Assembly (NCBI GenBank): GCA_017520845.1 | Contig: JAFXEU010000114.1 | Coordinates: 1-47,825 of the forward strand | DNA length: 47,825 nt | From: Kiritimatiellia bacterium | GTDB lineage: Bacteria; Verrucomicrobiota; Kiritimatiellia; RFP12; UBA1067 | Reading direction: 5' to 3' | Part shown: one piece after another, positions 41,054-47,825 of the stretch | Layout of the letters: each line of letters starts with the position of its first letter | Position numbering within the stretch: the stretch's first letter is position 1 | Program-made: the position numbers and the translations under genes | Notes under the pieces: generated by a model | What the model was told of the DNA's origin: nothing | Databases searched by the model: none | Seen by the model: the letters and a program-made list of their open reading frames with translations, nothing else

Positions 41054-41419
41054 TTAGACCACTTCCGGGGCCATCGAAAGAATCTTCATGTAGTTCTTCT
41101 CGCGGAGCTCGCGGGCGACAGGTCCGAAAACGCGGGTGCCGATCGGGTTGAGCTTGGCGTCGACGAGAACGCAGGCGTTCTGGTCGAAGTGAACCGTGGA
41201 GCCGTCCTCGCGGCGGATCGGCTGACCCGTGCGGACGATGACGGCCGTCGCGACGGAGCCCTTCTTGATCGAGCTCGTGGGCGACGCTTCCTTGATGGCA
41301 ACGCGGATGATGTCGCCCAGGTGGGCGTATTCCTTACGCTGGCCCTTGATGCGGAAGCACATGGCGCGCTTGGCGCCCGTGTTGTCCGCTACTACGAGAT
41401 TGGAGAGTTCCTGTAACAT
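41054..41419 (-). CDS. rplN: 50S ribosomal protein L14
   Basis: A 121-aa L14 with VVADNTGAKRAMCFRI, LGDIIRVAIKEASP, AVIVRTGQPIRREDGSTVHF and the end FGPVARELREKNYMKILSMA shortened by family variation. AAGGAG precedes the ATG, 12 bases after rpsQ. Confidence 0.95.
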   Translation of the reverse strand: MLQELSNLVVADNTGAKRAMCFRIKGQRKEYAHLGDIIRVAIKEASPTSSIKKGSVATAVIVRTGQPIRREDGSTVHFDQNACVLVDAKLNPIGTRVFGPVARELREKNYMKILSMAPEVV

Positions 41420-41431
41420 TTCGACTTCTCC

Positions 41432-41683
41432 TTACTTGACGATGCGCCAGCGCTTGGTGGCACTCATCGGGCGGGTTTCCATAATGGTGACGCTGTCACC
41501 GACCTTCGCCGTGTCGGCCTCGTCGTGGACGTGGTACTTCTTGGTACGCGTGACGACCTTGCCGTAAACGGGGTGGAGTTCGCGGTAGCTGACCGTGACG
41601 ACCACGCTCTTCGCGCCCATCTTGGACGCAACGACGCCTTTGCGCACCTTGCGCGCGCCGCGATTATTGGTTTCCGTGCTCAT
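41432..41683 (-). CDS. rpsQ: 30S ribosomal protein S17
   Basis: An 83-aa S17 with RKGVVASKMGAKSVVVTV and KYHVHDEADTAKVGDSVTIM cut at family positions. ATG at 41683 shares one base with the rplP stop (ATGA); an in-frame start 72 bases upstream only reads rplP out of frame. The direct contact with rplP leaves no room for rpmC (L29), which lies here in most bacteria. Confidence 0.95.
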   Translation of the reverse strand: MSTETNNRGARKVRKGVVASKMGAKSVVVTVSYRELHPVYGKVVTRTKKYHVHDEADTAKVGDSVTIMETRPMSATKRWRIVK

Positions 41684-42105
41684 CAGATCTTGACTCCTGC
41701 GCGGGTGATAAACTTCGTGTGAATTCCGATCTTGGTGGCGGCGAGACGGAGACACTCCTTGGCGATCTCCTCGTTAACGCCGCCGACTTCGAACAGAACC
41801 TTACCGGGAAGGATAACGGCAGCCCAGAACTCGGGGTTACCCTTTCCTCCGCCCATACGGACTTCGATGGGCTTGCGGGTTACGGGCTTGTCGGGGAACA
41901 CGCGGATCCACAACTTGCCTTTACGCTTCATTTCGCGGTTGATCGCGACGCGGCACGCCTCGATCTGGGTCGCCGTGAGAAGACCGCGGGTGAGAGCCTT
42001 AAGGCCGAACTCGCCGTAAGCGAGCTCAGTACCCGAAGTCGCGTAACCGGAGCGGTTACCCTTGGAGACCTTGCGGAATTTAACTCTTTTAGGCATCAAC
42101 GGCAT
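41683..42105 (-). CDS. rplP: 50S ribosomal protein L16
   Basis: A 140-aa L16 with [40 protein letters not shown], and [18 protein letters not shown] cut at variable positions. It sits near the peptidyl-transferase centre. GGAAGG before the ATG at 42105 supports the start; an in-frame ATG nine bases downstream corresponds to the usual MPKRV start. Confidence 0.93.
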   Translation of the reverse strand: MPLMPKRVKFRKVSKGNRSGYATSGTELAYGEFGLKALTRGLLTATQIEACRVAINREMKRKGKLWIRVFPDKPVTRKPIEVRMGGGKGNPEFWAAVILPGKVLFEVGGVNEEIAKECLRLAATKIGIHTKFITRAGVKI

Positions 42106-42108
42106 GTC

Positions 42109-42804
42109 TTACCTACCTTCCTTGCGGTCACCGCGCTCACGACGCTCGCCACGGCGCTCGCCGCGGGGCTGACGGGGCTGGAAACCATCTTTCTTGCAGA
42201 TCCAAACCTTGATGCCGATCTTACCGGCGGTGGTGTTGGCTTCTGCGAAACCGTAGTCGATATTGGCTCTCAAGGTGTGGAGCGGAACGGAACCCTCGCG
42301 GAACCACTCGACGCGGGCGATTTCAGCGCCGTTGATACGGCCGCCGGCCTTGACCTTGATACCCTCGACGCCCATGTCCATGGCGACCTTCATCGCACGC
42401 TTCATCGCACGCTTGAGAGCGATACGACGCTCGAGCTGCTGAGCGATCGACTCGGCGACGAGCTGAGCGTCGGCGTCAGCGCCCTGGACTTCCTTGATCT
42501 CGAGGTAGACTTCTTTCTTCGTCACCTTCTCGAGCTGGGTACGCATCGCCTCGACGTCGCCGCCCTTGCGGCCGAGGATAACACCGGGACGGGCGCTGAA
42601 GAGCGTGACGCGAACGCGGTTGGCGTAGCGCTCGATGAGGATCTTGGAGATACCGGCCTCGGCGAGCTTAGCCTTGCAGAGATCGCGGATCTTCTGATCT
42701 TCGATGAGGAACGCGCCGAAGTTCTTCTTGGGAGCGAACCAGCGGCTGCCCCAAGCGTGGGTAACGCCGATACGAAAACCGATAGGATTAACCTTCTGAC
42801 CCAT
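42109..42804 (-). CDS. rpsC: 30S ribosomal protein S3
   Basis: A 231-aa S3 with [20 protein letters not shown], the KH motif [11 protein letters not shown] and [11 protein letters not shown] near the end, then an Arg/Glu-rich tail ([18 protein letters not shown]). ATG at 42804 shares one base with the rplV stop (TAATG) and AAGGAGG lies before it; a start 48 bases upstream was rejected. Confidence 0.95.
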   Translation of the reverse strand: MGQKVNPIGFRIGVTHAWGSRWFAPKKNFGAFLIEDQKIRDLCKAKLAEAGISKILIERYANRVRVTLFSARPGVILGRKGGDVEAMRTQLEKVTKKEVYLEIKEVQGADADAQLVAESIAQQLERRIALKRAMKRAMKVAMDMGVEGIKVKAGGRINGAEIARVEWFREGSVPLHTLRANIDYGFAEANTTAGKIGIKVWICKKDGFQPRQPRGERRGERRERGDRKEGR

Positions 42805-43154
42805 TATTTCGCCTCCTTCTTGACGTCGGTAAGGACCACCTTGCAATGGCACATGCGGCGGGCGATCGGATGAGCGGAGCCGCGGGCCGTGGGCCAGTAG
42901 CGACGCATACGGATAGATTCGTCGAAAACGCTGAGCTTGACGATCATCGAGCCGGGCTCGGCGACGCCGTTGTTGTTCTTAGCGTTAGCGATAGCCGAAA
43001 GGAGCGTCTTGCGGAGAATTTCCGCCGCCTTCTTGGGCGAGTATTCGACGACCTTCAGCGCGTCAGCGGCCTTGAGGCCCTGACAAGCGCGCGCGAGGGG
43101 ACGGCCCTTGGCCGCCGACATACGCGCATTACGGGTGATGGCAACTACTTCCAT
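42804..43154 (-). CDS. rplV: 50S ribosomal protein L22
   Basis: A 116-aa L22 with [39 protein letters not shown] and the C-terminal [18 protein letters not shown] loop that lines the exit tunnel. ATG at 43154 has AAAGGG 8 bases upstream; an in-frame TTG six bases earlier is the alternative. Confidence 0.93.
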   Translation of the reverse strand: MEVVAITRNARMSAAKGRPLARACQGLKAADALKVVEYSPKKAAEILRKTLLSAIANAKNNNGVAEPGSMIVKLSVFDESIRMRRYWPTARGSAHPIARRMCHCKVVLTDVKKEAK

Positions 43155-43166
43155 TTTCAAAACCCT

Positions 43167-43442
43167 TTACTTAGCCTTGGCGGCGGAGTTGCCGTGCGTC
43201 TTGAACGTACGCGTGGGAGCGAACTCGCCGAGCCTGTGGCCGACCATGTTTTCAGTGATGAAGATCGGCATGTGCTGTCTACCGTTGTGGATCGCGAAGG
43301 TAAGACCGACGAAATCGGGCAATACCATAGAGCGACGGCTCCACGTTTTGATAGGCTGCTTCTTGCCGCTAGCCTGCATCTTCTCGACCTTGCGGAGGAG
43401 GCTTTCCTCGACATAAGGCCCCTTCTTGAGAGAACGTGCCAT
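43167..43442 (-). CDS. rpsS: 30S ribosomal protein S19
   Basis: A 91-aa S19 with [40 protein letters not shown] and [19 protein letters not shown], all typical. It contacts the head of the small subunit with S13. A strong GAGGAGG lies before the ATG, next to the rplB stop. Confidence 0.95.
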   Translation of the reverse strand: MARSLKKGPYVEESLLRKVEKMQASGKKQPIKTWSRRSMVLPDFVGLTFAIHNGRQHMPIFITENMVGHRLGEFAPTRTFKTHGNSAAKAK

Positions 43443-43445
43443 GTA

Positions 43446-44270
43446 TTATTTCCTCCTCTTGACAATAACCTTATCGGACGCCTTGCGCTTAGCGCGGGTC
43501 TTACCGCCCTTGGCGAGCTGACCCCAGGGCGAACGCGGATGCGAACCGCCTGAAGTACGACCTTCACCGCCGCCCATCGGGTGATCGACCGGGTTCATCG
43601 CAACACCGCGAACCGTAGGACGGATGCCCATGTGGCGCTTGCGGCCGGCCTTACCGAGGGAGATGGAATCCCAATCCTTGTTACCTACCGTACCGATGCA
43701 GGCGAGGCAGCGGCCGTTGAAGATTCTGACTTCGCCGGAAGGCATCTTCAAGGTAACGGTGCCGTTCGAGCGGGCCATAACCTGGCAGGCGTTACCGGCG
43801 GAGCGGCCGATCTTGGCGCCCTGACCGGGAACGAGCTCGATGGCGTGGACCATGAGGCCGAGGGGGATCTGAATGAGCGGGAGGCAGTTGCCGACCGAAG
43901 CTTCAGCCTTGGGGCCGTTCATGACCTTCATGCCGGGCTTAAGACCCTCGGGAGCGAGGATGTAGCTCTTGACGCCGTCGGCGTACTCGATGAGAGCGAG
44001 GTAAGCGCTGCGGGTAGGATCGTAGGCGATATCCTTAACGGTCGCCTCGACGTCAAACTTGTTGCGCTTGAAGTCGACGAGGCGCAGACGCTGCTTAACG
44101 CCGCCGCCGCGATGACGGGTCGTGATGCGGCCCTGATTGTTGCGGCCCGCGGTCTTGCGGACGGCCTTCGTCAGGCTCTTCACCGGCTTCTTCTCGGTGA
44201 TTTCGTCAAACGTCGCGGAAAGGCGGAAGCGCATTCCCTGCGAGCGTGCTTTATATGATTTAAGTCCCAT
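43446..44270 (-). CDS. rplB: 50S ribosomal protein L2
   Basis: A 274-aa L2 with GRNNQGRITTRHRGGGVKQR, LPLGLMVHAIELVPGQGAK-like middle and the conserved C-terminus RGVAMNPVDHPMGGGEGRT and HPRSPWGQ, the segment needed for peptidyl-transferase activity. AAGGAGAG lies before the ATG, 11 bases after rplW. Confidence 0.95.
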   Translation of the reverse strand: MGLKSYKARSQGMRFRLSATFDEITEKKPVKSLTKAVRKTAGRNNQGRITTRHRGGGVKQRLRLVDFKRNKFDVEATVKDIAYDPTRSAYLALIEYADGVKSYILAPEGLKPGMKVMNGPKAEASVGNCLPLIQIPLGLMVHAIELVPGQGAKIGRSAGNACQVMARSNGTVTLKMPSGEVRIFNGRCLACIGTVGNKDWDSISLGKAGRKRHMGIRPTVRGVAMNPVDHPMGGGEGRTSGGSHPRSPWGQLAKGGKTRAKRKASDKVIVKRRK

Positions 44271-44281
44271 TGTATCTCTCC

Positions 44282-44563
44282 TTAGACCTGCTCGATGCGC
44301 TCGCCGGCCTTAACGGTGACGATGGCTTTCTTCCAGGTAGGTTCGGTTACGGCGCGACGGGTGCCGCGGATATACCTGAGCCCGCCCTTCATGTTGGCGG
44401 TGCGGACCGCGAGAACGTGAACGCCGAACTTCTTTTCGACTGCGTCTGCGATCTGGGGCTTGCGAGCGTCAACGGCGACCTCGAGAATATAGCGGTTCTG
44501 AGCGCTGAGGATCGAGCCCTTCTCGGTGATCAAAACTTTCTTGATAACTTCTTCGTTCGTCAT
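44282..44563 (-). CDS. rplW: 50S ribosomal protein L23
   Basis: A 93-aa L23 at the exit-tunnel mouth, where chaperones and SRP dock. EEVIKKVLITEKGS, YILEVAVDARKPQIADAVEK and the conserved RYIRGTRRAVTEPTWKKAIV segment identify it. Two starts are possible: ATG at 44572 has AAGGA directly abutting it, too close to work, while ATG at 44563 has it 9 bases upstream, so the latter was chosen. Confidence 0.9.
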   Translation of the reverse strand: MTNEEVIKKVLITEKGSILSAQNRYILEVAVDARKPQIADAVEKKFGVHVLAVRTANMKGGLRYIRGTRRAVTEPTWKKAIVTVKAGERIEQV

Positions 44564-44575
44564 GGCTTTCATTCC

Positions 44576-45169
44576 TTACTTGGCGATGCGGGCCATAATG
44601 ACGTCGAAACCGGCCTTGTCGCAGACGACCTTCTTCGCTACCATGAGCGAGTAGACGTCGAGCGCCTGGGCGGTCGAATAATCGACGCGCGGGAGGTTGC
44701 TGGTGACGAGAAGCGTCGTATCATCGACGTCCTTCTGGACGATGATGGCGCTGCGGTCGACACCGAGATCCTTGAGGAACGCGGCCATGAGCTTCGTCTT
44801 GGGCGCCTCAAACTTGAACTCGTCGACGACGATAACGTCACCGGCGGCGAACTTCTCGGAGAATGCACGCGCGAAAGCGAGCTTCCAGACCTTCTTGTTG
44901 AGCTTCTGCTCGAAGCTGCGGGGCTTAGGACCGTGGGCTACGCCACCGCCGCGCCAAACGGGCGACTGACGGAAACCGGCGCGGGCATTGCCCGTACCCT
45001 TCTGCTTCCAGGGCTTCTTGTTGGAGCCGGCGACTTCGCCCTTACCCTTCGTGCAGGCGGTGCCTGCGCGCATGGCGTTGCGAATGGCGGTAACGGCGTC
45101 CTTGACGGCCTGAGCGCCCTTATCGAGGGTCAACTGAGCCTGATCGACGGTTACATCGATTTTCTTCAT
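44576..45169 (-). CDS. rplD: 50S ribosomal protein L4
   Basis: A 197-aa L4 with the tunnel loop KPWKQKGTGNARAGFRQSP followed by VWRGGGVAHGPKPRSF and the C-terminal Rossmann-like part (LVTSNLPRVDYSTAQALDVY). In E. coli L4 also represses the S10 operon through the leader; the long leader here makes a similar loop possible. AAGGGG precedes the ATG, two bases after rplC. Confidence 0.95.
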   Translation of the reverse strand: MKKIDVTVDQAQLTLDKGAQAVKDAVTAIRNAMRAGTACTKGKGEVAGSNKKPWKQKGTGNARAGFRQSPVWRGGGVAHGPKPRSFEQKLNKKVWKLAFARAFSEKFAAGDVIVVDEFKFEAPKTKLMAAFLKDLGVDRSAIIVQKDVDDTTLLVTSNLPRVDYSTAQALDVYSLMVAKKVVCDKAGFDVIMARIAK

Positions 45170-45171
45170 AA

Positions 45172-45834
45172 TTACTTAGCCCCCTTCTTCGCCTTGTCGG
45201 CGAGCACCTTGTTCTTGAGAGCCTTGCGGACGATAACGATGCCGTTTCTGCAGCCGGGGATCGAACCCTTGACGAGAAGAGCATTGTCCTCGGGACGGAT
45301 CGCAACGACTTCGAGGTTGCGGGCCTTGCGGTTGACGTCGCCCATGTGGCCGGGCATCTTCTTGCCCTTTTCAATCCAACCGGGGAGGTCGCGAGCCGCG
45401 AGACCGCCCGTACGGCGCTTGGAGTGGCCGCCGTGGGTCATGTTGCCGCCGGCGAAACCGTAGCGCTTGATGACGCCCGCGAAACCGCGGCCCTTGGTAA
45501 CGCCCGTAACGTCGACGTACTTGACGCCTTCGAAATTGGCGACCGTGATGGCCTTGCCGACTTCGACCGTCTCGCCCTCGTCGAGAGCAAATTCCTTAAG
45601 CATACGCATCGTCTCGACGCCGGCCTTTTCGAAGTGCTTCTGCTGGGCCTTGGCGAGGCGCTTGGCCTTCTGAGAACCAAAACCGAGCTGAGCGGCCTCG
45701 TAGCCGTCTTTCTCGAGAGTTTTAAGCTGAACAACCGGGCAGGGACCGACTTCAATGACGGTTACGCAAGTGCGCTTACCGTCGGCGTCGTAAACCTGGG
45801 TCATACCGATCTTCTTACCGATCAAACCTTCCAT
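45172..45834 (-). CDS. rplC: 50S ribosomal protein L3
   Basis: A 220-aa L3 with MEGLIGKKIGMTQVYDADGK, the KGRGFAGVIKRYGFAGGNMT loop near the peptidyl-transferase centre and the GKKMPGHMGDVNRKARNLEV segment. ATG at 45834 has GAGGAGGG overlapping the rpsJ stop; a start 66 bases upstream was rejected because it lies inside rpsJ without signal. Confidence 0.95.
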   Translation of the reverse strand: MEGLIGKKIGMTQVYDADGKRTCVTVIEVGPCPVVQLKTLEKDGYEAAQLGFGSQKAKRLAKAQQKHFEKAGVETMRMLKEFALDEGETVEVGKAITVANFEGVKYVDVTGVTKGRGFAGVIKRYGFAGGNMTHGGHSKRRTGGLAARDLPGWIEKGKKMPGHMGDVNRKARNLEVVAIRPEDNALLVKGSIPGCRNGIVIVRKALKNKVLADKAKKGAK

Positions 45835-45844
45835 GACACCCTCC

Positions 45845-46153
45845 TCAGACCTTGATGGTGATGTCGACGCCGGCGGGAAGATTGAGCTTCTTGAGCTCAT
45901 CGATCGTCTGGGCGGTCGGGTTGACGATGTCGAGAAGGCGCTTATGCGTGCGCATCTCGAACTGATCCATGGACTTCTTGTCGACGTTCGGTGAACGGTT
46001 CACCGTGAAACGCTCGACGCGGGTCGGCAGCGGGATAGGACCCACTACCTGCGCACCCGTGCCCCTGGCCGTGTCGATGATACCACCGACGGCCTGATCG
46101 AGCACACGATGATCGTATGCCTGGAGGCGGATGCGGACTCTTTGCTGCTGCAT
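45845..46153 (-). CDS. rpsJ: 30S ribosomal protein S10
   Basis: A 102-aa S10, first gene of the operon, with [40 protein letters not shown] and [19 protein letters not shown]. It joins the 30S head and in other bacteria also takes part in antitermination. AAGGAAAAAGGAAA precedes the ATG. Upstream lies a ~275-nt non-coding leader rather than tuf or fusA. Confidence 0.95.
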   Translation of the reverse strand: MQQQRVRIRLQAYDHRVLDQAVGGIIDTARGTGAQVVGPIPLPTRVERFTVNRSPNVDKKSMDQFEMRTHKRLLDIVNPTAQTIDELKKLNLPAGVDITIKV

Positions 46154-46431
46154 TTTCCTTTTTCCTTTTTTTAGTTTCGGCCCTCGACTTTTTAAGTCTC
46201 AAGCCCCTTCGTTGACTGTGCCTCGACGGTCGCGATATCCGCGCGCATGAACTCATTCATGTTGGCGCGGGAGGCCCGTTGGGCGCCTCGCTCGCGACTG
46301 GGTTTCGGCCCAGTAATCACTGCAAAAACAAGGCTCGCGGCACACTCGTAACCGCGAGCTTTTTCAACTCGTCGGTCACGACGCGACGGGATATACCTGC
46401 CCGTATCGAGACCCACTTTTTGCAAAGATTG
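46154..46431 (-). promoter_or_regulatory. hairpin-rich leader of the S10-spc operon
   Basis: About 275 nt of leader between the promoter and rpsJ. Stems on the minus strand: GCTCGCGG with CCGCGAGC (46333-46340, 46352-46359) followed by CTTGTTTTT, an attenuator-like arrangement; ACTGGG with CCCAGT (46297-46302, 46309-46314); and GAGGC with GCCTC (46271-46275, 46285-46289). The first stem also has TTTTT on the plus strand and could stop transcription both ways. An open frame at 46192-46425 begins with TTG and looks random. The arrangement resembles an autogenous ribosomal-protein leader. Confidence 0.55.
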
Positions 46432-46437
46432 TAGGAA

Positions 46438-46466
46438 AGTATATCAAATTTGGCGTTTTCGCGCAA
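46438..46466 (-). promoter_or_regulatory. promoter of the S10-spc ribosomal protein operon
   Basis: Minus strand TTGCGC (46461-46466) and TATACT (46438-46443) with a 17-base spacer. The start point is predicted near 46431. The upstream side (46470-46510) is strongly A/T-rich and could act as an UP element. Confidence 0.75.
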
Positions 46467-46535
46467 TAGCAGATATAAAAAAAATCAAAATTTTTAAATT
46501 CTTTAAATTCTGCGTCTCAGTCATCTCCCCAACCA

Positions 46536-46563
46536 ACCACCGCATTTTGCAAAATGCGGTGGT
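46536..46563. repeat. 28-bp perfect palindrome
   Basis: The half-site ACCACCGCATTTTG is followed immediately by its exact reverse complement, with no loop. It would be a perfect two-fold symmetric protein site or a cruciform. It lies in the gene-free stretch upstream of the ribosomal promoter and at the left end of the ~100-bp element ending at 46650. Confidence 0.9.
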
Positions 46564-46650
46564 AACCTCGCCCTCAAATCCGACTTTACGACCAACGCCA
46601 AAAAATCAAGCTCCCCCTCGTTTCTTCTCACACCAGGGGGACAGTCCCCC
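46554..46650 (+). repeat. ~100-bp element ending in GGGGGACAGTCCCCC
   Basis: Second copy of the element seen at 29971-30076, sharing GTGGT, TCAAAT, ACTTTAC, TTTCT and the terminal palindrome. The palindrome here (46636-46650) is one base pair longer on each side than the copy at 27902. An AT-rich gene fragment begins 10 bases to the right. Confidence 0.45.
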
Positions 46651-46660
46651 TTGCCCTCAA

Positions 46661-46774
46661 TTAGAGCAAACAGGACTTGAAGTTACCATGAGAGTTTCTC
46701 ATGGTAGAGAGATTAAAGCAGCTTGTGGACAGTTAGCTAATACATATAATAAAGCCAAAAAACAACAGAAATAA
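46661..46774 (+). pseudogene. 3' fragment of an rlmN-like 23S rRNA methyltransferase gene
   Basis: The last 37 codons before a TAA match the end of RlmN: TGLEVTMRVSHGREIKAACG, with the Cys of AACGQL being the methyl-carrying Cys of the radical-SAM enzyme (Cys355 in E. coli), then a Lys-rich tail. Nothing upstream belongs to the gene; the frame to the left is out-of-context repeat DNA. The fragment is far richer in A/T than the neighbouring ribosomal genes, so it probably came from another genome. It could be a displaced gene end created by an integration or rearrangement. It keeps its own terminator. Confidence 0.65.
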
Positions 46775-46804
46775 TTTAATTAAAAGAGCCAGACGCACAG
46801 ACGC

Positions 46805-46853
46805 AGAGCCGATAATATGCAGTTTGAAATACTGCTGTTATCGGCTCTTTTTT
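46805..46853 (+). terminator. strong Rho-independent terminator after the rlmN fragment
   Basis: Outer stem AGAGCCGATAA with TTATCGGCTCT (11 bp, perfect), inner stem GCAGT with ACTGC, then TTTTTT. The stretch 46854-46976 after it holds only a 7-bp hairpin (GCTTTGA with TCAAAGC, 46932-46949). Confidence 0.9.
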
Positions 46854-46976
46854 GATTTTAATTTGTGCCCCTAATAACCATATTGGAGCAAAATCAGAAC
46901 TGTTGCTTGTCGTTCTTTGATTTCCGCAGCAGCTTTGAAAAATCAAAGCCGCCGTTTCTTTTTATCTTCTAATGAA

Positions 46977-47384
46977 ATGACGCGGTATCAGTATAACGAC
47001 CCGCAATTTTTGGAGGGTCGTCAACCTGTATCTTTACATTATCTTCTGAAACATATAGCGCACCTTGTCCAGGCGGCTGTTTGGACGGCGGGGCTGGATG
47101 ACTGGCTTGCCGACAGCGGCCTGATACCCTTTCAGTTTTGTAAGGCATACGCTCTGCCCGTTGGTGTAAAAGGCCAGATCAGTACGGTATGCCTGTATAC
47201 AGCGGGCGGGAATCTCGCCAGTAAAGACAACTTCATCCTTTTTTACCTGGGCCGTTTCGATGGTGGCACAGTATTTCGGTGCATCATGATAAGCCCTGGA
47301 AAGGTATTACGGATTACCAAGATCGACCAGGAGAGGCGCGTGGTGTGGGTCGCGCTGCTCGGTAACGACCGCGATCCGAAGTAG
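46977..47384 (+). CDS. hypothetical protein, unrecognised
   Basis: A 135-aa frame from ATG 46977 (an in-frame ATG at 46917 would add 20 residues, but these look non-coding and cross a hairpin). The protein starts [17 protein letters not shown] and is mixed alpha/beta by eye; it has no signal peptide, no membrane helix and no motif I know. No clear ribosome site lies before either start. Its codon use is unlike the ribosomal genes. A run of nine C (47393-47401) follows the stop. It sits between a foreign gene fragment and repeat arrays, so it may belong to a mobile element. Confidence 0.45.
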   Translation: MTRYQYNDPQFLEGRQPVSLHYLLKHIAHLVQAAVWTAGLDDWLADSGLIPFQFCKAYALPVGVKGQISTVCLYTAGGNLASKDNFILFYLGRFDGGTVFRCIMISPGKVLRITKIDQERRVVWVALLGNDRDPK

Positions 47385-47422
47385 ATTATCGACCCCCCCC
47401 CTTGAGCGGCCTTTCGTTGAAA

Positions 47423-47484
47423 GTGTCACAGGTGTCACAAGTGTCACAGGTGTCACGCCCTGTGACACTGTGACAGTGTGACAC
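47423..47484 (+). repeat. array of GTGTCAC repeats, four direct then three inverted
   Basis: GTGTCACA begins at 47423, 47432, 47441 and 47450 (9-base spacing), then GTGACAC or GTGACAG begins at 47462, 47470 and 47478 (8-base spacing). The two halves are inverted copies around GCCCT. The spacing and orientation suggest a multi-site protein-binding region such as iterons, or a repeat-coding gene end; no long frame covers it. Confidence 0.8.
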
Positions 47485-47500
47485 CTTGGGATTAAGAATT

Positions 47501-47630
47501 AGAGGGTGACTAAGGGTTATTAAGGGTGACTAAGGGTGACTAAGGGTTATTAAAGAACGCCCTTAGCAACCTTTAGCAACCTTTAGCACCCTTTAGCCTC
47601 CTTTAGTCGCCTTCAGCTCCCTCCAGTCGC
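47501..47630 (+). repeat. 10-bp repeat array, five units in one orientation then seven inverted
   Basis: Units in exact 10-base register: TAAGGGTGAC or TAAGGGTTAT at 47501-47550 (the first unit begins AGAGGG), then after AGAACGC seven units of the form CTTTAGCAAC at 47561-47630, drifting to CTCCAGTCGC. The second set is the reverse complement of the first in outline (GGTTGCTAAAG). A period close to one helical turn would place all sites on one face of the DNA. Confidence 0.8.
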
Positions 47631-47825
47631 CTACACGAAAAGTACAACCATTGAACTTTTGTTCGCCTTGCAGCTCACCTCCGAGTCCGGTAGTGGGCAA
47701 GCACTGCTGTCTGGTCGCATAGCGCTGCATGTGCTTATATGAGAACTAATATATATAAATATTATTTATAAATATTAGGTGTGTATAGGCTTCGCTATCG
47801 ACTCATCCTATGAGACTTACGGCAA
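47631..47825. other. gene-free stretch with A/T-rich segment at the right end
   Basis: No coding region is seen. At 47745-47778 almost every base is A or T, with CTAATAT and ATATTAG at the ends forming a 7-bp inverted pair. Beside the two repeat arrays this could be a DNA-unwinding element, but that is inference. The window ends here. Confidence 0.4.

Noticed and set aside
46192-46425. 77-aa minus-strand ORF upstream of rpsJ
   Set aside because: It starts with TTG, runs through the leader hairpins and has no protein-like pattern; it is better explained as leader RNA.
46547-46660. Plus-strand coding region preceding the rlmN fragment in the same frame
   Set aside because: It translates palindrome and element sequence with no similarity to RlmN; only the last 37 codons are credible.
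47423-47630. Possible CRISPR array
   Set aside because: Repeats are only 8-10 bp, spacers are 0-2 bp, and orientation flips in the middle; no cas genes are present.

Overview
The window looks like a chromosomal segment of a PVC-group bacterium, most likely a gut-type Kiritimatiellota, Lentisphaerota or Verrucomicrobiota member. The basis is a V-type ATPase E-DUF2764-A gene order, giant secreted beta-rich proteins with Calx-beta-like segments, GH95 and GH106 glycosidases, a very large RHS/YD-repeat protein and a GC-rich chromosome. The phylum is inferred from gene content; no rRNA gene is present to fix it.

Layout. 1-1830 (+): two small membrane-anchored helical proteins behind a near-consensus promoter that predicts an almost leaderless mRNA, ending in a bidirectional terminator. 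1834-12774 (-): an envelope cluster of a Cys-rich secreted protein with a ~290-nt structured leader, then a terminator-like hairpin, a parvulin-type lipoprotein, a 1507-aa protein with two thioredoxin-like CxxC segments and a 1371-aa beta-rich protein. 12799-20037 (-): a tight operon of SGNH hydrolase, 4Fe-4S aldo/keto reductase, a NapH/NapG/DUF1893-like fusion, a short MurC and a GH106 glycosidase. 20283-25430 (-): V-ATPase subunit A, DUF2764 protein and subunit E, then an RsmC/RlmG-type methyltransferase and gltX. 25503-27882: a MocR-type regulator lacking the PLP lysine, divergent from pdxS; pdxT is absent. 27924-29858 (-): GH95 glycosidase.

30080-37507 (-): an RHS cassette made of a 1975-aa RHS protein, two small membrane proteins, a tiny ORF and a displaced RHS-core fragment, every junction overlapping or nearly so. 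Palindromic REP-like sequences sit in and beside it. 37668-46466 (-): an S10-spc ribosomal protein operon (rpsJ to rplO) with a clear promoter, a ~275-nt hairpin-rich leader and a terminator straight after rplO; rpmC, rpmD and secY are not at their usual places.

46467-47825 is compositionally different: a 28-bp perfect palindrome, a GGGGACAGTCCCC element, an AT-rich 3' fragment of an rlmN-like gene with a strong terminator, an unrecognised ORF and two arrays of 8-10 bp repeats running first in one orientation and then in the other, next to an AT-rich stretch. This end may be a mobile-element or replicon boundary.

The best candidates for something undescribed are the coupled RHS/small-membrane-protein cassette, the oxidative-folding-like envelope cluster with its structured leader, the PLP-lysine-less MocR regulator and the inverted repeat arrays at the right end. 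All functional statements rest on reading motifs by eye; no database search was run.
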